64,000 nucleotides of DNA from Litoditis marina (GCA_964036275.1 CAXIWQ010000359.1:16038-80037), one strand, 5' to 3'. Shown: positions 1-11,535, counted from the first letter of the stretch. Program-made: numbers and translations. The notes: generated by a model from the sequence alone, not told the origin.

Positions 1-80
1 TAGGTGATGAACTGGGAACTGAGTTGATCTTTTTTGTCTTTGGGGTTATGTTAATAACAGAAAAAATTGTTTTCTATTTT
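1..80. other. Flank of Polinton fragment, no feature
   Basis: AT-rich sequence downstream of the capsid ORF. No gene or repeat is seen here. The element probably continues to the left of the window. Confidence 0.4.
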
Positions 81-86
81 TTTATT
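81..86 (-). terminator. Poly(A) signal for the capsid ORF
   Basis: AATAAA on the minus strand (TTTATT on plus) lies 16 bases past the stop of the capsid-like ORF. This spacing suits a eukaryotic 3' end of a compact viral or transposon gene. It is a motif match only. Confidence 0.45.
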
Positions 87-101
87 AGTTCATAAAACTA
101 T

Positions 102-1931
102 TCACAATTGATTTTCATTAAAAACATTCCGGAAAGAGTCAATGCAGAATTGATTGTCAAAGAAACTAAATACAACAACACTTAAAGAAGAATCTGGAAC
201 TTTTTTGGCAAATTTAATTTGAATTTGTGTTGAACCGCTTTTCAACAGTTCCCACGAAGTACTAGAATCAAGAGGAGAGAGGTTCACAGCAAAGAAACAA
301 TGACCATTAATAAACTTTTTGTAGCTCAACATAGGACATCGATCTTCCGTTACACAACCAAGTTCTTCGAACAAATTTATAAAAGCTCTTGCATAGTTCG
401 CATTCTCAAAGTCGATCTGTGTAGGTTGTGCAGGATAAATTTGTCCACCAGCATCAACAGTTATTTCCGAAAGATGGTTGTGTTTGAAATTGAAACTGTT
501 TTTCGTAAGTTTACCCTCCATGGCTTCGGGGTCAAGAAGACCTATCAACAAACGTCTTGGAATTATATCATGATAAAGTACAGTGTAAGGCAGATCGAAC
601 CGACCGGCCGGTACAGAAAGAACTTTAACTTTGGTTGAAGTGTAAGGATATCGCGCAGGGGTGGAGCGTAGACGATTCTCTATGGCTAGAGCAGCGGACG
701 GCGTAACTTCCACAGCGGACGGCGTAACTTCCACAGCTCGCATATGTAACCGCATGTTAAAAACTGTCAGTTTTACATCAGCGTCGTGTCTACTTTCCAG
801 CACGAAAGCATCAGAGTTTCGGTAGAATGTGAGCTGCATGTTGATATGAGGTATTAGAAGTTTTTCCGTCATGAACGGTTCAAGGAGAACAGGACAACAA
901 ACATCCAGTTCACCAGTTTTAAAACTTTTAACGCGTTGTCTGAAACCACTGTTGTCTTCATGGTCAATAGGTAGTCCATCATCATCTTCTTGCCAACCAG
1001 CTGCTGAGAGAACACTATCTTTATACTCTGGTGTCGAACCCAGTAGGGTTTGAACGTAACCCTTGTAGGCATAATGGGTGGAATCATAAAGCTGTACGTT
1101 GTTGAATGCCACTTTCACTTGATTAAAGAAACTGCAACCAATGAAATTCGTTGGAGCTACTCTAATATTGTTGAGAAGTACCATACCTTGAGCATTTCCA
1201 TCCTCGTCATTACCTAGAGGTTCATATTTTGGAGCTTGCTCCACTTTCAGACGGAAGGAAATGTAGGTCTTATTAAGTTGTAGAAAATGAGTACTATCAT
1301 GAATATGAAAAGTGAATGGTCCATTATTATCAGTGTTGAAAGCTGGCACGAATGTTAGCCAGGATCCTTTTTGAAAAGCAATTTGACTGTCCGGTGTGTC
1401 AAAAATACAAATATTAGATGGGGCACACGGTGAACTAGTGGAGGTTAAGAGACGGGCCATTTTCCAAATAGTAACTCTTCTGAGACTTTTTTCGTAAGTT
1501 TTTTTCTTGGGGCGTACTACACGTTGTTTGCTCTGTTTCCTTGTCTTACGCTTATCGTCGCTCTTTTTACGTATCACCCGTCTTTTTCTCAGAATTTTGC
1601 CTGATCCGTGCTGACTTAGTTTTTTCACCGCTTTGTCCACTAGATGTTGATAACTATCGTTTCCCTGTGATACTAGAGATTCAGAAAAGTTTTTACCTTG
1701 AGATAAGTCTGTTGCAATTTTAGAAGAGGCTAGTAGAGCTTCACGACCGATCGAACGACCAACACGTCTTAATACTGGCACTGCGCTCATGAACAACTTT
1801 CCGAGCAATTGTGAAATACTTCCACTACCTCGTTGATAGGTGCTTCCAGCACGAAATCCATTGGAACCGACTTGTTCGACAAAAAATGACTCCCAATCCA
1901 CAGCACCATCAGGATCAAAATACACAAACAT
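102..1931 (-). CDS. Polinton capsid-type protein fused to a basic N-terminal domain (609 aa)
   Basis: The ORF is open over 609 residues. The first 150 or so resemble the small basic core proteins of Polintons/adintoviruses: a hydrophobic Gly/Leu-containing stretch, then a Lys/Arg-rich block at about residues 113-152. From about residue 158 (an internal Met) onward it looks like the F54H12.2-like structural proteins found in many invertebrate genomes, thought to be a jelly-roll capsid component. Seen here: the CxxSxxxIFDTPxSQ-like start of the second part and a mixed beta-rich composition. It follows the penton-like gene on the same strand and overlaps a small ORF in another frame. A 7-residue in-frame duplication (AVEVTPS twice) sits in the second half. 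A poly(A) signal follows the stop. I infer a virion structural role. The exact capsid class (hexon or other) is not certain. Confidence 0.7.
   Translation of the reverse strand: MFVYFDPDGAVDWESFFVEQVGSNGFRAGSTYQRGSGSISQLLGKLFMSAVPVLRRVGRSIGREALLASSKIATDLSQGKNFSESLVSQGNDSYQHLVDKAVKKLSQHGSGKILRKRRVIRKKSDDKRKTRKQSKQRVVRPKKKTYEKSLRRVTIWKMARLLTSTSSPCAPSNICIFDTPDSQIAFQKGSWLTFVPAFNTDNNGPFTFHIHDSTHFLQLNKTYISFRLKVEQAPKYEPLGNDEDGNAQGMVLLNNIRVAPTNFIGCSFFNQVKVAFNNVQLYDSTHYAYKGYVQTLLGSTPEYKDSVLSAAGWQEDDDGLPIDHEDNSGFRQRVKSFKTGELDVCCPVLLEPFMTEKLLIPHINMQLTFYRNSDAFVLESRHDADVKLTVFNMRLHMRAVEVTPSAVEVTPSAALAIENRLRSTPARYPYTSTKVKVLSVPAGRFDLPYTVLYHDIIPRRLLIGLLDPEAMEGKLTKNSFNFKHNHLSEITVDAGGQIYPAQPTQIDFENANYARAFINLFEELGCVTEDRCPMLSYKKFINGHCFFAVNLSPLDSSTSWELLKSGSTQIQIKFAKKVPDSSLSVVVFSFFDNQFCIDSFRNVFNENQL
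692..733 (-). repeat. 21-bp in-frame tandem duplication inside the capsid ORF
   Basis: Two adjacent identical 21-bp copies (692-712 and 713-733) add seven residues without shifting the frame. This looks like a recent slippage or duplication event. Confidence 0.85.
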
Positions 1932-1990
1932 GCTAGTGTGACAATCTTGATATTACCGAAGGTACGAAACAGCCGTTCAACAGAACTCAT
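1787..1990 (-). CDS. Small Polinton membrane protein, overlapping ORF (67 aa)
   Basis: A 67-residue ORF begins inside the 3' end of the penton-like gene and overlaps the start of the capsid ORF in another frame. It has one clear hydrophobic segment (about residues 17-38, rich in Leu, Ile, Val, Cys). Overlapping, same-strand small membrane ORFs are common in compact Polinton/adintovirus genomes, so it may be real. It could also be chance, or the true upstream part of the capsid ORF displaced by a frameshift. No homologue is recognised. Confidence 0.4.
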   Translation of the reverse strand: MSSVERLFRTFGNIKIVTLACLCILILMVLWIGSHFLSNKSVPMDFVLEAPINEVVEVFHNCSESCS

Positions 1991-2612
1991 TTATAGTGTA
2001 TGATCTTCTCTGACGAAAGTGTAAAACAAAAGCCACTTTTCCGGAATTGAAGGGAATTGTCTGATTTTTATCATTTTTCAATTGCACCCAAACATTATCC
2101 ACTTCAGAATCAGAGCCGGAATTCATGTTATATTTACCAATGTGTGGTAAAGATACAATGTCTGTTGAAACACCCAAAAGATAGGCTATTTTCTTTGATA
2201 GAACTAATCTCATAACACCAGCCACATTGAGAATTGCACATCTGTTTGTAACTCCAACATACTCAAACAACTCTTGGGGTGTATGATCATTCGATTTCAG
2301 TAATGTACTCTTCTGATAAGCGTAGTTCAACAAATTAATCAGTTGCTGACCATTCGAGAAAGAAGCTGCTGGTAGAGTAACACGTGTAGTTTCACCATTC
2401 GAATGAACAATCAGAAACTCATTTTCACATAAAATCTCACCATCATCGAGAAAGTTCGTGATTAAATCATGAGTACCGGGATAAATAATAGAAGTGAGAG
2501 CTACTTCGAATTTTTTCTCAAATACCAGGGTGTTTGGTAAAAAAGTGCGAAAGTCGCTTATACTAGAGTTTTTCTCAGCGTTGCTCAGTAAAGTAACATA
2601 AAAATCAGTCAT
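1977..2612 (-). CDS. Polinton penton-like (minor capsid) protein (211 aa)
   Basis: The protein starts FYVTLLSNAE, then has a run of the form FxxxLPNTLxFExxFEVALTSIIYPGTH. This is the N-terminal signature I associate with the small jelly-roll protein of Polintons and adintoviruses (penton/minor capsid class). The length of 211 residues is plausible for that protein. It overlaps the membrane ORF upstream by eight bases and the 67-aa ORF downstream, as in a compact viral gene array. The reading frame is intact. The role in forming capsid vertices is inferred from the family, not shown by the sequence. Confidence 0.65.
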   Translation of the reverse strand: MTDFYVTLLSNAEKNSSISDFRTFLPNTLVFEKKFEVALTSIIYPGTHDLITNFLDDGEILCENEFLIVHSNGETTRVTLPAASFSNGQQLINLLNYAYQKSTLLKSNDHTPQELFEYVGVTNRCAILNVAGVMRLVLSKKIAYLLGVSTDIVSLPHIGKYNMNSGSDSEVDNVWVQLKNDKNQTIPFNSGKVAFVLHFRQRRSYTINEFC

Positions 2613-2850
2613 TGTTCTGGATACCGACTTTCAAATTTGGATTAGGTAAAAGATATCCAATTGAAGAAGCGAGAAAACCCACCCATAGTTTGGAGTTGTG
2701 ATCATGTGGATGGATAGTGAGGTTATATATAGCAACAAATGATACTATATAAATAAGTAGAATTTGTAATAAATGAACGAGAAGTGATTTTGAAATGTGT
2801 CGGGAACCTAGTTTCCAGGTAGGGGAATCAATACTACAGTCACTGTCCAT
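2605..2850 (-). CDS. Small Polinton transmembrane protein (81 aa)
   Basis: This ORF has a strong hydrophobic segment (about residues 23-44) and a second at about 55-70 that ends in a GYLLPNP motif. Short proteins with a LW..LxxSxxGYxLPxP ending are common neighbours of capsid genes in Polintons. It overlaps the integrase fragment by 11 bases and the penton-like gene by 8, so the four ORFs form one unidirectional block. The function is unknown; a virion membrane or assembly role is a guess. Confidence 0.55.
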   Translation of the reverse strand: MDSDCSIDSPTWKLGSRHISKSLLVHLLQILLIYIVSFVAIYNLTIHPHDHNSKLWVGFLASSIGYLLPNPNLKVGIQNND

Positions 2851-3510
2851 GGTAACCGATCAGATTCGAATGAGGAACCCATTCATTGAAACTTTCATCG
2901 TAACCGCGAAATTTGACGAGGTACTCCAACTTCCTTCCTCTTTTTCTCTTTTTCAAAATTTTTTCGATTGCATAAGTAGGCTCAGATTCTTGCCGAAATA
3001 TTTGCATTTCACGTGCATAAAAAAATGCATCAATTTCGTTACCTTTCAAATCCGAGAGAACATAACAAGGAATTCGATTCTCATAAATGATTTTGGTCAC
3101 CACAAACACCTCTTCAGTAAACCGTTGACGTGTACCCTTTCCAAATGTTCCTTTGTCACAAGTTATCCGTACCCGATGCGAAACTTTGAAATTTGGTTTA
3201 CGTAACAAGTTATCATTATCATATAACTGTTGCCAGACAACTTCACAATTTTCATAGTTCACATCAGCTGGACACTGACCTATGGATTTCATGAATGTCT
3301 TGTTCAAACCCGTGACAATATCTTCAATTACACCCAATCCAGATGGTTGGCTGCAGAGAATTTTTTCGATAGTTTATTTTTGATTCTCATAATAGCATTC
3401 TCAGCATAGCAAGCCTTCAGGTCAGTGTTTTTTGGAATAACATGTGATATACGATATTCATGGAGAGTTTTTTGGAATTCCCGTCCAGTAAACTCGTTTT
3501 TTTGAATGTC
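2840..3510 (-). pseudogene. Polinton integrase, C-terminal half with chromodomain, broken
   Basis: The readable ORF (2840-3337, about 165 aa, opened at a TTG rather than an ATG) ends in a chromodomain: YAIEKIL, then YLVKFRGY, then NEWVP. Upstream on the same strand, about 3345-3510 in a different frame, is the end of a retroviral-type integrase core with an NEFTGREF segment and the AEN of the catalytic DDE triad. A frameshift near 3340-3350 separates them. The zinc-binding N-terminus and first catalytic Asp are absent, so the gene cannot make an active integrase. F54H12.3-like integrases with a C-terminal chromodomain are the usual Polinton type. The fragment stops next to a short direct repeat (3293-3315 and 3504-3534), perhaps the truncation scar. 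Confidence 0.75.
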
Positions 3511-3722
3511 TTGTTGTCTTGTTCAAACCCGTGATATGATTTGACCAATCATATTTTATCCATACATAGTATCTATTGTGAAGTTATAAACTATCCGTTC
3601 AAGTTCTTACTTGAGTAATAGATAGTAGCTTAACGCATTTTAGCAGAATCGTCGCCCACTCGTTTCACGCGATTGCCACTCCAACCATAGACCATACTCA
3701 CTGTTTCTAAGTTTCTATTCAG

Positions 3723-6700
3723 ATTGTGGAGTTGGAATCCCTTCATTCGGAGGAGTTAGCCGAATTGTCACGCAAGTTTCGTCTCGAGTTGACAGCAATA
3801 AGAGAGGAGGCCGCGGCTACCAAGGATAGTAGCATCACGGTATGTTGTATTAAGTCTTATTAATACCATAACATTAAATTGGAAAGGGTTGTATTTTGAG
3901 TGAGAATCTCGAGCTTCCGGGCTGCGATGTTGTATGATGTTGGCAGTCAAGACTCAAATATGATTGTCAAGCAAGAAAAAAATCGCTTATAACTACTGGT
4001 TTTTGATTTATCCTGCCGGTTTTTAAATTCAAGTACGCGAAATTTAGGCAACCTTCCCTGATTGTAGCGAAATAGTAGCCCGTTGTTCGAATACTTTGGG
4101 CTGTTTGAACAACTTCACTGGAATATGCGATGTCACTTTAATCTGTTTCAGGTTCAACCGGTTCCGAATAGGCCAGTGGAGCCAGTGAAACCTATATTCG
4201 TCTCATCCTCGAAGGAGGAAGTGCAGGTGAGCTAGAGTGTGACTATTTTAAGAACGGGAACTCATATTTTGTAGAGTGCGTAAAACGATGATTCTTCATC
4301 CAAAATAATAATAATGATCATTTCTCACGTCAACTAGTTACAAACAATTTCAACGAGCTACGAAACCACGTAACAGGTCATTTTTACTGAACTTCTGTCA
4401 TGAACTGGTTACTGTCAGCGAATATAATAATAAAATATGAGTTCAGGTTGTTAATCAGTACTGAGGGGTGTGGCGAGAAATGATGTAATGCTGGTGATGT
4501 CATGCTGGTTGTAGTATACACGTTTGAATAGGTTATGCTAGGTGAAAGTGATTTGAAGTGGGTACCCAATGAATTCGTGACCATTTGCTTCTGTTCAGAG
4601 CATTTTCCCACTTATTTTCGTATAAACTATTACATTTTTGCAGATCCCGTCATGTGATGATCTGGTATCCTCCCCAGCCCCTCCAGGGTCAATTGCCGAT
4701 GCTTCGCAACAAGTTGCTCACTCGCTCAGGACTACTCTACTCGGTATGTATACTCTCTCTATCTCTCTCCATTTTCTTTCTTTTTCTCCCCCCCCCCTTT
4801 CTTTCTCTTTCTCCTTCCCTCTTTTCCTTTCTTACATTCCGTATCACTAAACAGTGTCATAAACTGTTTGACTCATTTGGCTTCAGGTGTGGGGTGTGGC
4901 CAGTTGTGTCAGCCATATAGTGGGTTTTGTATCATAATAGACATTACAGGGGTGACCAAAAAGTTGACCGGTCCTACCACCGGTACGACCCCTCCCCCTA
5001 AAAAAATAGAAATTTGCCGAAAAATACAAAATTAATCTCCGAAATTGCGATGTTTTCACGAAAATCGGCAAAAATCACCATAATTTTCTGCCCCTTCGGG
5101 GCCTTTACGCCCCCCCCCCCCCCCTAAAAATGTGGCACGCGTGCAACTTGTGGTCACCCCTGATAGACAACTGTGACTGTTCTCATTTTGTCTGTTTTTG
5201 ATTCTATCACTGTGCTTTTTGAATAACTCTACTATTACTATACCCCTATACCCTAAATTGTATATTATTCAGGACTGGAGACATTGTTTCTTCTTCTCTC
5301 ACAACGTACCGAAATCTATCCGTTCGATATGACGATGGAACAGCTGCCACTGTCGATCTCGAAGGTACATTGTTCTAGACTGCCATTAGAGGGTCATTTG
5401 CTTCCATTCACCCGGTACATCATATATAAATCGCAAAGTCATACCTCGAACCGTGAAACATGTTAGTGGTCAGTTAGAGCCCGGGATGTTCATGAACATA
5501 TGAAAGAAAGTATAGGGAGTGATCACATTTTCGTTATAGTTTGATCTCAATGCACGCAATAGTTTACGAATTTCGACTAAAAAACAACGGAATCAAACTA
5601 CATACTTCAAACACAGCGAGATGGGGTGACATAGACTGTATTGGTATTTTCAAAAAAAGGGAGAACCCTGTTCAAAGTGTGCAGTATGAGCTGTTGCTTC
5701 CAGCTGTCTCCCGCTTTGTCGCAGTCGTGCCAGCTCACAACGTCTCTGATCAAAATAGTCGACACCTGTATAGAAAGGGGCGAAGTCGAGGTTTGTTACA
5801 GATCATTTCATCACAAACACAATGTAATTTGGTATACTCCATCTATTGTAATCTAGAAATCGAAAGGTTTCTGAGATTCATCCTACTTAGTCACTGGAAG
5901 TCTTCAGTTCTTCTGAGGAAGTACTTGATGAACGGCGACAAGACTGAGCTTTGATTGCAATTGCGAACCACGTTTCTGCAAAGCCTCGGCAACACCAAGA
6001 TAGTGAATGTGAGACATTTAAGTCGAAAAACGGGGTTTTGAAGACAAGTAACACCTTGCTAGATACTAGTGTGTGTCGGAGCATTGGTCAGATTCTCAGA
6101 AATTGGATCCCCGAGAGGTGCTTTCTCTTCGGCCAGCTTCCAATCATAGTCATACGCATACCCAAGTAAAGTTGTTCGAATAGCCAGGAAAAATTCAAAA
6201 ACGGGCCACATTAACGCTGAAATCAGGGGATATGTCTATTTTTGATGCAAAATTATTGATTTGCACGTGTTTGAATCTGAAAACGAACTGCTTTTTGTCG
6301 ATTAGTCGGACCTTACTGGTGTATGTTTCCAGTGGTCTTCCGACTCAGTTCACTTCGGCAGTGCCCTGTCCCTGCTCGGACAGCACTGTTGCTCCATCCT
6401 GCCGCCCCTTCTCACCAATATGGCTCACGAGGAAAGTAAGGTGGGCAGAACTTATATTGGCCGTAACACAGTTATGTAGATACAGTAGGGTTTGGTACCC
6501 ATGCACATACGTAAGCACGTCGAGAAAATTGAGCAACGTTCGATGCTATCAAAGATGAGTAGGTTTAACTAAAATTTGGAAAACGTTGCACTTTCATCAT
6601 GTCTTATGATTTCTAAAAAAATTGTTCTCTAACTGTTGACGGTTTAGAAAGGGTTTTTTACAAGTACTCAAACAACGTTTTTGGGATTTCGAGTGAGTTG

Positions 6701-9700
6701 CTAACCGTTGAAAAAAAACAAAAAAAAACAGGCGATTAGTATTACCTATAGGTTGCGTTATTTCCAGGTCACATGGTCTAATGGTCACATGGAGTCGCTG
6801 AATTCAAAGTGGTGCTCTCTTCTATGTTCCCTTCTCGCCTCATTCCAATCGATCTCTATGATATCTACAGATTGCGATGATCCAGCACCGTTTCAAGATG
6901 CTCTCGGAAGTGCTACTTTGATCATTAAAGGTACGTTGTTCTCCATTCAATGACTTGATAATTCGGAGTTTTTCAAGACATGAAACTCGTAAAATTGGCG
7001 TTTTTCCCGGTATTGACAGAATGAAGCCTTTTTTTGAGTTTTCGTGGCTATTGGGACAACTGGCGTTTGGTTGCAATGGAACTAATTATTTTGATGTAGA
7101 TTGCGAGTGTTTCTCTCCCAGTTTAACACCGTTGCTTCTCCTCACTACTTCTTTGTAGACTTGTCCGAGTGTTTCCGTGCCCGATCGCTTCTGGAGGCTC
7201 GTTTCCCGACCACCAGTCGCCGTCTGATCTGTGTCGGAGATGCTCTCAAGGACTGTCTGGACCGGCTGGCAGCTGAGATGGAGAAATTGACAGCCAGAGT
7301 TGGTGCGCTGAGTCATTTTGTGAGTTTCACAGAACGTTTAGAATCATTGGAAATACGTTAAACTTTACAAGTTCACTATTGAATACGTGAAGCTTCATGA
7401 GAACTTTTCACTTATGATATAGCATGGTATGAGTTAAAGGACTCCGAGCACCAAGAGCTGGAGCCCTGAGCCATTTTGTGAGTTTTGATAGCGTTTACAT
7501 ACACTGTATTTGTTCATTGTTCACGGTATAAGTTGAGTACACTAGTTGTACTGGTGTCGATTAGCTGCTATGGAATAGAAGGCAGCCAGAGGTCGAATCT
7601 AGAAAGCTGAGAGCTCAATATCCTTGCCGGTGAGGTTCTTACCATGATTTTGTGCGGAAAAAAAAGATGAACATAGTTCTCCGTGGAATAAGTTTGCTCA
7701 CTCTTATGCTGATTCATGTCAGGTACTGTATATTCTAGTTGGTAGTTGATACCTCCCATTCATGTGTGGTGTTACATTTTCAGAAATCAGCTGAACCTGT
7801 CCATGTAGTGAGCAGTGATATCGTTCAAAACGGATACAGTACCGAAGAGAATGATGTGTCCGAGGCAAACCATGTGGATGGTGAGAGTGAGCTGGAGGAC
7901 GAGACGCAGACTGGCAGAGAAATCAAGTCGGTTTCAAAGAATGTGAGTTGCGTAATAGAACGTTCATGTTTATTTGAAGCAGCTGATCTGTCCTACTTCT
8001 CATCTGTCCAAAAGTTCAATTTCCGTATTCACGTACGTCAATCACTTGATGCAGTTATTAACGATTTACCTTCAGTATGTTGTCGAATTTCACAGTAGTA
8101 GCAGGAGTTGTATCAGAAGCTTTTGTCGTCGATCTACTTTAAATTATTGTCTCTGATTTTTTCCATCGAACATTTTGTTCAATTTAGTTCAAATGAAGTG
8201 GTAAATGTGTTGATTCAATATTTCGACGTTTCTCAGGTTCTCGAATCTGGTTCGTGTTCCCGATGTGCGACCCAAAAAGACAGCGAGGACACGTCTGCCG
8301 GCATACAGGAGAGATTGAAAAACGAGGTACATTTCAATAATCAATTTGTTATTGGTTTGGTAGTTTTATATTATACCTTTCAATCTTTCATCGCAGTATT
8401 AAGTACCATGCTCAACAGGCATTGGAGCATTGGTGGTGTGCTTTTATGGGCTTCGCTGTTCTCTGAAAGTAGATTATACGGTTAATGTTACTGTTGTGAC
8501 TGTAGTTTACTTCAGTTGTTTCTTGATAATTTGTAAATCATGTAATGTATCGAGATCACACTATATTTCTGATTTGGTCACTTCCTATAGTTTGGTTATT
8601 TCCAGATTTGTGCCCTGAAGACTCGCATATCGGATCTGGAGTCGGAGCGGGAGCGCCACTTGGTCGATGTTTCACTGCTGCGGAGGAAAGTCAGCAATCT
8701 GGGCGGATCAAATGTGGAGTGAGTAGATTCTAGTTTGACACATGGTTACTTGTATCCTTGTACAACTCGGGCAAACTTGTCCATTCCCCAACTTGTGCAT
8801 CTGGATCGGGCGCTTCGCAATTATTCGCGGAAGTTTTTTCTCGAATTTCCATTGCGCTCCCGATGGAATGTCTATCGTCTTGTACTGATCCCACTGAACC
8901 AGGGCAGGACTCAAACCATAACTTGGTATAGTTCGTTTCACCCATCGATAGCAGTCAGCCATGCTGGCCGAGCGCACCCTACATTGGAGGCGACTGGTCT
9001 GGCAGCTTGCCAGTCTTTTCATTACAAATAAAAATCCAAAAAGTGGTTATTTTGAGTTTTTTGCACATATTTTGTATACAAAAGGTTACCACATAATCGG
9101 GGAGTAATTAAAACAACTTTTTGTGCGAAAAATTAGGTTTGAAAAACGTCCAGAAAAGATGGTTGGATATCACTGTTTTCATTTTTTCGCCATCATGTTC
9201 AGATGGTCGGCTGCTTGTGGGCGCCGCGCCACCTATCTCAGCTAAGTTCAATACCCAGCTGGTGCACAATTTTGATTAGGCTGATCGCTGTTGGAAACTT
9301 TCCAACACAATTGACTCCGCCCACTAAAATGTACTGTACCTGGCTGCTATCGATGGGTGAAACGAACTATAAACCATAAACCTTGCTTAACCAACGGTAA
9401 AAGCTTGGTAAACGATAATCCAGAGAAAGAAGGCAATTTCGTTACAAGATGATCTACAGTTCCACGTTGCAATACAAGCTTTTTCTCCCTCAACACTGGG
9501 AAGATGTTATTGGCTGTAAAGGGGTGCTGGGAGTTGGAAGATAAGAGGTGTTAGTGGCGCGTCTTCTGGAAAAAAAACTGAAAAAGAAGAAGAAAAGTGT
9601 TACACTTAGCACTCAGGCACTCAGGCTTCAAGTTTTAGAGAAGATGAATTAATTTATTTACGTTGTTACAGTAATGCTGCCTCCGATGACTCGGAACATG

Positions 9701-11085
9701 TTCGGGAGTTCGCCCGCAGCCGCCTCAGGAGTGTGCTGACTGAACGCCAAAAGGAACAGTCGGCTGCCCATTACTACCAGCATGAGGTTGGTGCGATTGC
9801 AATTTAAACAAATATAAATTAAATGATGTCTAAATATTTTGTCCAATAACAATGAAGCAGTGGTAAGAAAGAAAGTTATAATAGAGATCAATGATACACC
9901 GCGAAATGCGGTTTATGCCGCTCAGGCATCTGGTCCTCTGAAAGAGTAGTCAAAAAGATGGAACTCGTTCACGTAATGTATGTGAAATGTATTTGTGGAC
10001 GAGACATGTTTCATTGGAAAGCAAGCAGCCTCAGAGCGGATTGTGCATGCATGTATTGTATTGCGCATGTTATTCGGATGAGTTGTGTTTCAGTGTGCCA
10101 CTCTTCTCCGCAAAATGAGGGTTGCCAGGGAGTCTCATTCGAGATTAGAGACGGAGCTGCGAGAAAAGGAGGCGGAAAACGACCATCTCACGGTACGTGA
10201 CATGCTTCGATTTCAGTGAAGCTCATTTTTTAGATGATCAGTACGCCATTTTGTCTCGTTCTTTTCTGTTTGTAGTTTGATTGCTGTTCGCTTCGCACGA
10301 AATTGCCAAACACTTTTATACTTCTGGCATCAGCTTCGCGAATCAGAATTTAATCACTCACATATTTCAATTGTCGTGATACGGTTTGCTCTTTACAAGG
10401 TAGGTAATAACTGTGTATGCTGTCTCATCTCACTATGTTTGTAGTTTGATTCCGTTTGGTCGAGTTTCGTGACTTAGAGCACATATTGAGATCAAACTAC
10501 AACGGAGATTCGGTGACTATAGTGTAAATGGTTGCAGGATGAGTTATCTTCCGTACGTAGAGGGTACGAGACACAGTTGTCGTCTCTCTCAGAGCACGTA
10601 GCCAATCTGAATATGAAGATAATGGAACAGACGGAAGAGAAGGGGAGAAGAGAGAAGACTGCTGGTACCGCGGCTGCCAGAGGGGTGAGCATTAATAATA
10701 ATAGTTATTATTATTAATTTTAATATTAATGATGAAGAAGAATTTATAAATAATTTGTATGACAATCGCACGGGGATTGGTTTATTGTTATTACTGTTAT
10801 AATCAAAGTGCTTTGAACGTAATGCAAGTAGAGAAAAGACAACTGAAGGCTTATTTTCGCTTACCAAAAACAATAGCAGAACGGTGAAGAAATCATGATA
10901 CGCGTTGTTATGTTCGTTTCTGATTACGACATCAGTCTTTTTTCTTTCTCTGACTGTTTGACTGAACCTAGAGGTAGAGCTGCTCAGAGTTATTGAAAGT
11001 TGTAAAATGTCGTTCAAGTTCTCATTCAATTATTCTTTTATATTCATTAATAATATTTCAGCTGAAGTCTTTGTTCAACAAATAA
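3723..11085 (+). CDS. PPP1R21: PPP1R21 homologue, 3' part (FERRY complex subunit)
   Basis: Exons by splice sites and continuous frame: 3723-3839, 4152-4226, 4644-4743, 5273-5364, 5704-5790, 6333-6435, 6871-6930, 7159-7319, 7784-7942, 8237-8326, 8606-8718, 9672-9786, 10094-10192, 10538-10684, 11062-11085 (ends LKSLFNK, stop). All junction phases agree. The first exons are coiled coil, the middle matches the helical centre of PPP1R21 (TEIYPFD segment), exons at 8.2-10.2 kb are charged coiled coil, and the 10538 exon has VRRGYETQLSSLSEHVANLN, like the conserved TTKRSYEDQ-type C-terminal motif. The KLRAQ N-terminus must lie left of the window, which places the Polinton fragment in an intron. In mammals PPP1R21 is a FERRY subunit, a Rab5 effector linking early endosomes to mRNAs. 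Assignment is by family pattern, without alignment; the last exon is the least sure. Confidence 0.75.
4944..5162. mobile_element. hAT-like non-autonomous element in a PPP1R21 intron
   Basis: Terminal inverted repeats start CAGGGGTGACC (4947-4966) and end GGTCACCCCTG (5144-5162). CAGGGGT-type ends are typical of hAT transposons. A 7-bp direct repeat ATAGACA occurs at 4937-4943 and 5163-5169, close to but not exactly at the expected 8-bp target duplication. The interior has no ORF and carries a run of about 15 C. Confidence 0.6.
5535..5617. repeat. Short palindromic element (TAGTTTGATC family), copy
   Basis: The left end reads TATAGTTTGATC. The right end reads AATCAAACTAC followed at a short distance by AAACACAGC. 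It lies in a PPP1R21 intron and is about 83 bp. See the findings for the family. Confidence 0.55.
8927..9371. repeat. 445-bp element with 32-bp inverted ends
   Basis: The left arm at 8927-8958 and right arm at 9340-9371 are inverted copies with about one mismatch, centred on CCCATCGATAGCAG. It sits in the PPP1R21 intron between the 8606 and 9672 exons and has no coding content. It is probably a MITE. Confidence 0.6.
10437..10502. repeat. Short palindromic element (TAGTTTGATC family), 66 bp
   Basis: It starts GTTTGTAGTTTGATTCC and ends GAGATCAAACTACAA, a clear pair of inverted ends. A related half-copy (TTTGTAGTTTGATTGC) lies at about 10272. It lies just upstream of the 10538 exon of PPP1R21. 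Confidence 0.65.
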
Positions 11086-11086
11086 A
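11081..11086 (+). terminator. Poly(A) signal overlapping the PPP1R21 stop
   Basis: AATAAA overlaps the proposed TAA stop codon (11083-11085). A signal this close would give an extremely short 3' UTR, so a later signal may be used. Confidence 0.35.
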
Positions 11087-11535
11087 ATGGGATTCGTGCA
11101 TCAGCCAGGTTCGACCAATATCCAAATCAAACTTCTTTTTCATAAGTAAGTAAAGTGATGGATTTTCTTTAAAGTTAGAGTTAGTGATAATTTTCAAGTT
11201 TTGCTACCAGTTTCAGTTTCAATTTTTATCGAACCAATATTGCGAAGTAGGATTTGATCGTATCATTATCATTGTTTGTCTTTAATTGAACCGAAACCTA
11301 CTCTTTCTGAGATTACATTCTGACAGGGTTTTAGATAAAACCTGTTTCCGTGTTTGGTTTTATTATAATGTATATTCTGTTCATATTTCCATTTTAGCGT
11401 TGCATACTATCATTGTTCGATGTTGACACGTTTGTCTTACTGTATACGGTATTAGTCTGTGATATTTTTCATATTTCAGTTGTGATAATTGTTTGCATAA
11501 TTTATATCTGTTTTCCGTTATTGTCGGCAACCAGA

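Noticed and set aside
4585..4920. 111-residue ORF with Ser/Leu/Phe-rich end
   Set aside because: It reads through a PPP1R21 exon in the wrong frame into a CT-rich intron tract.
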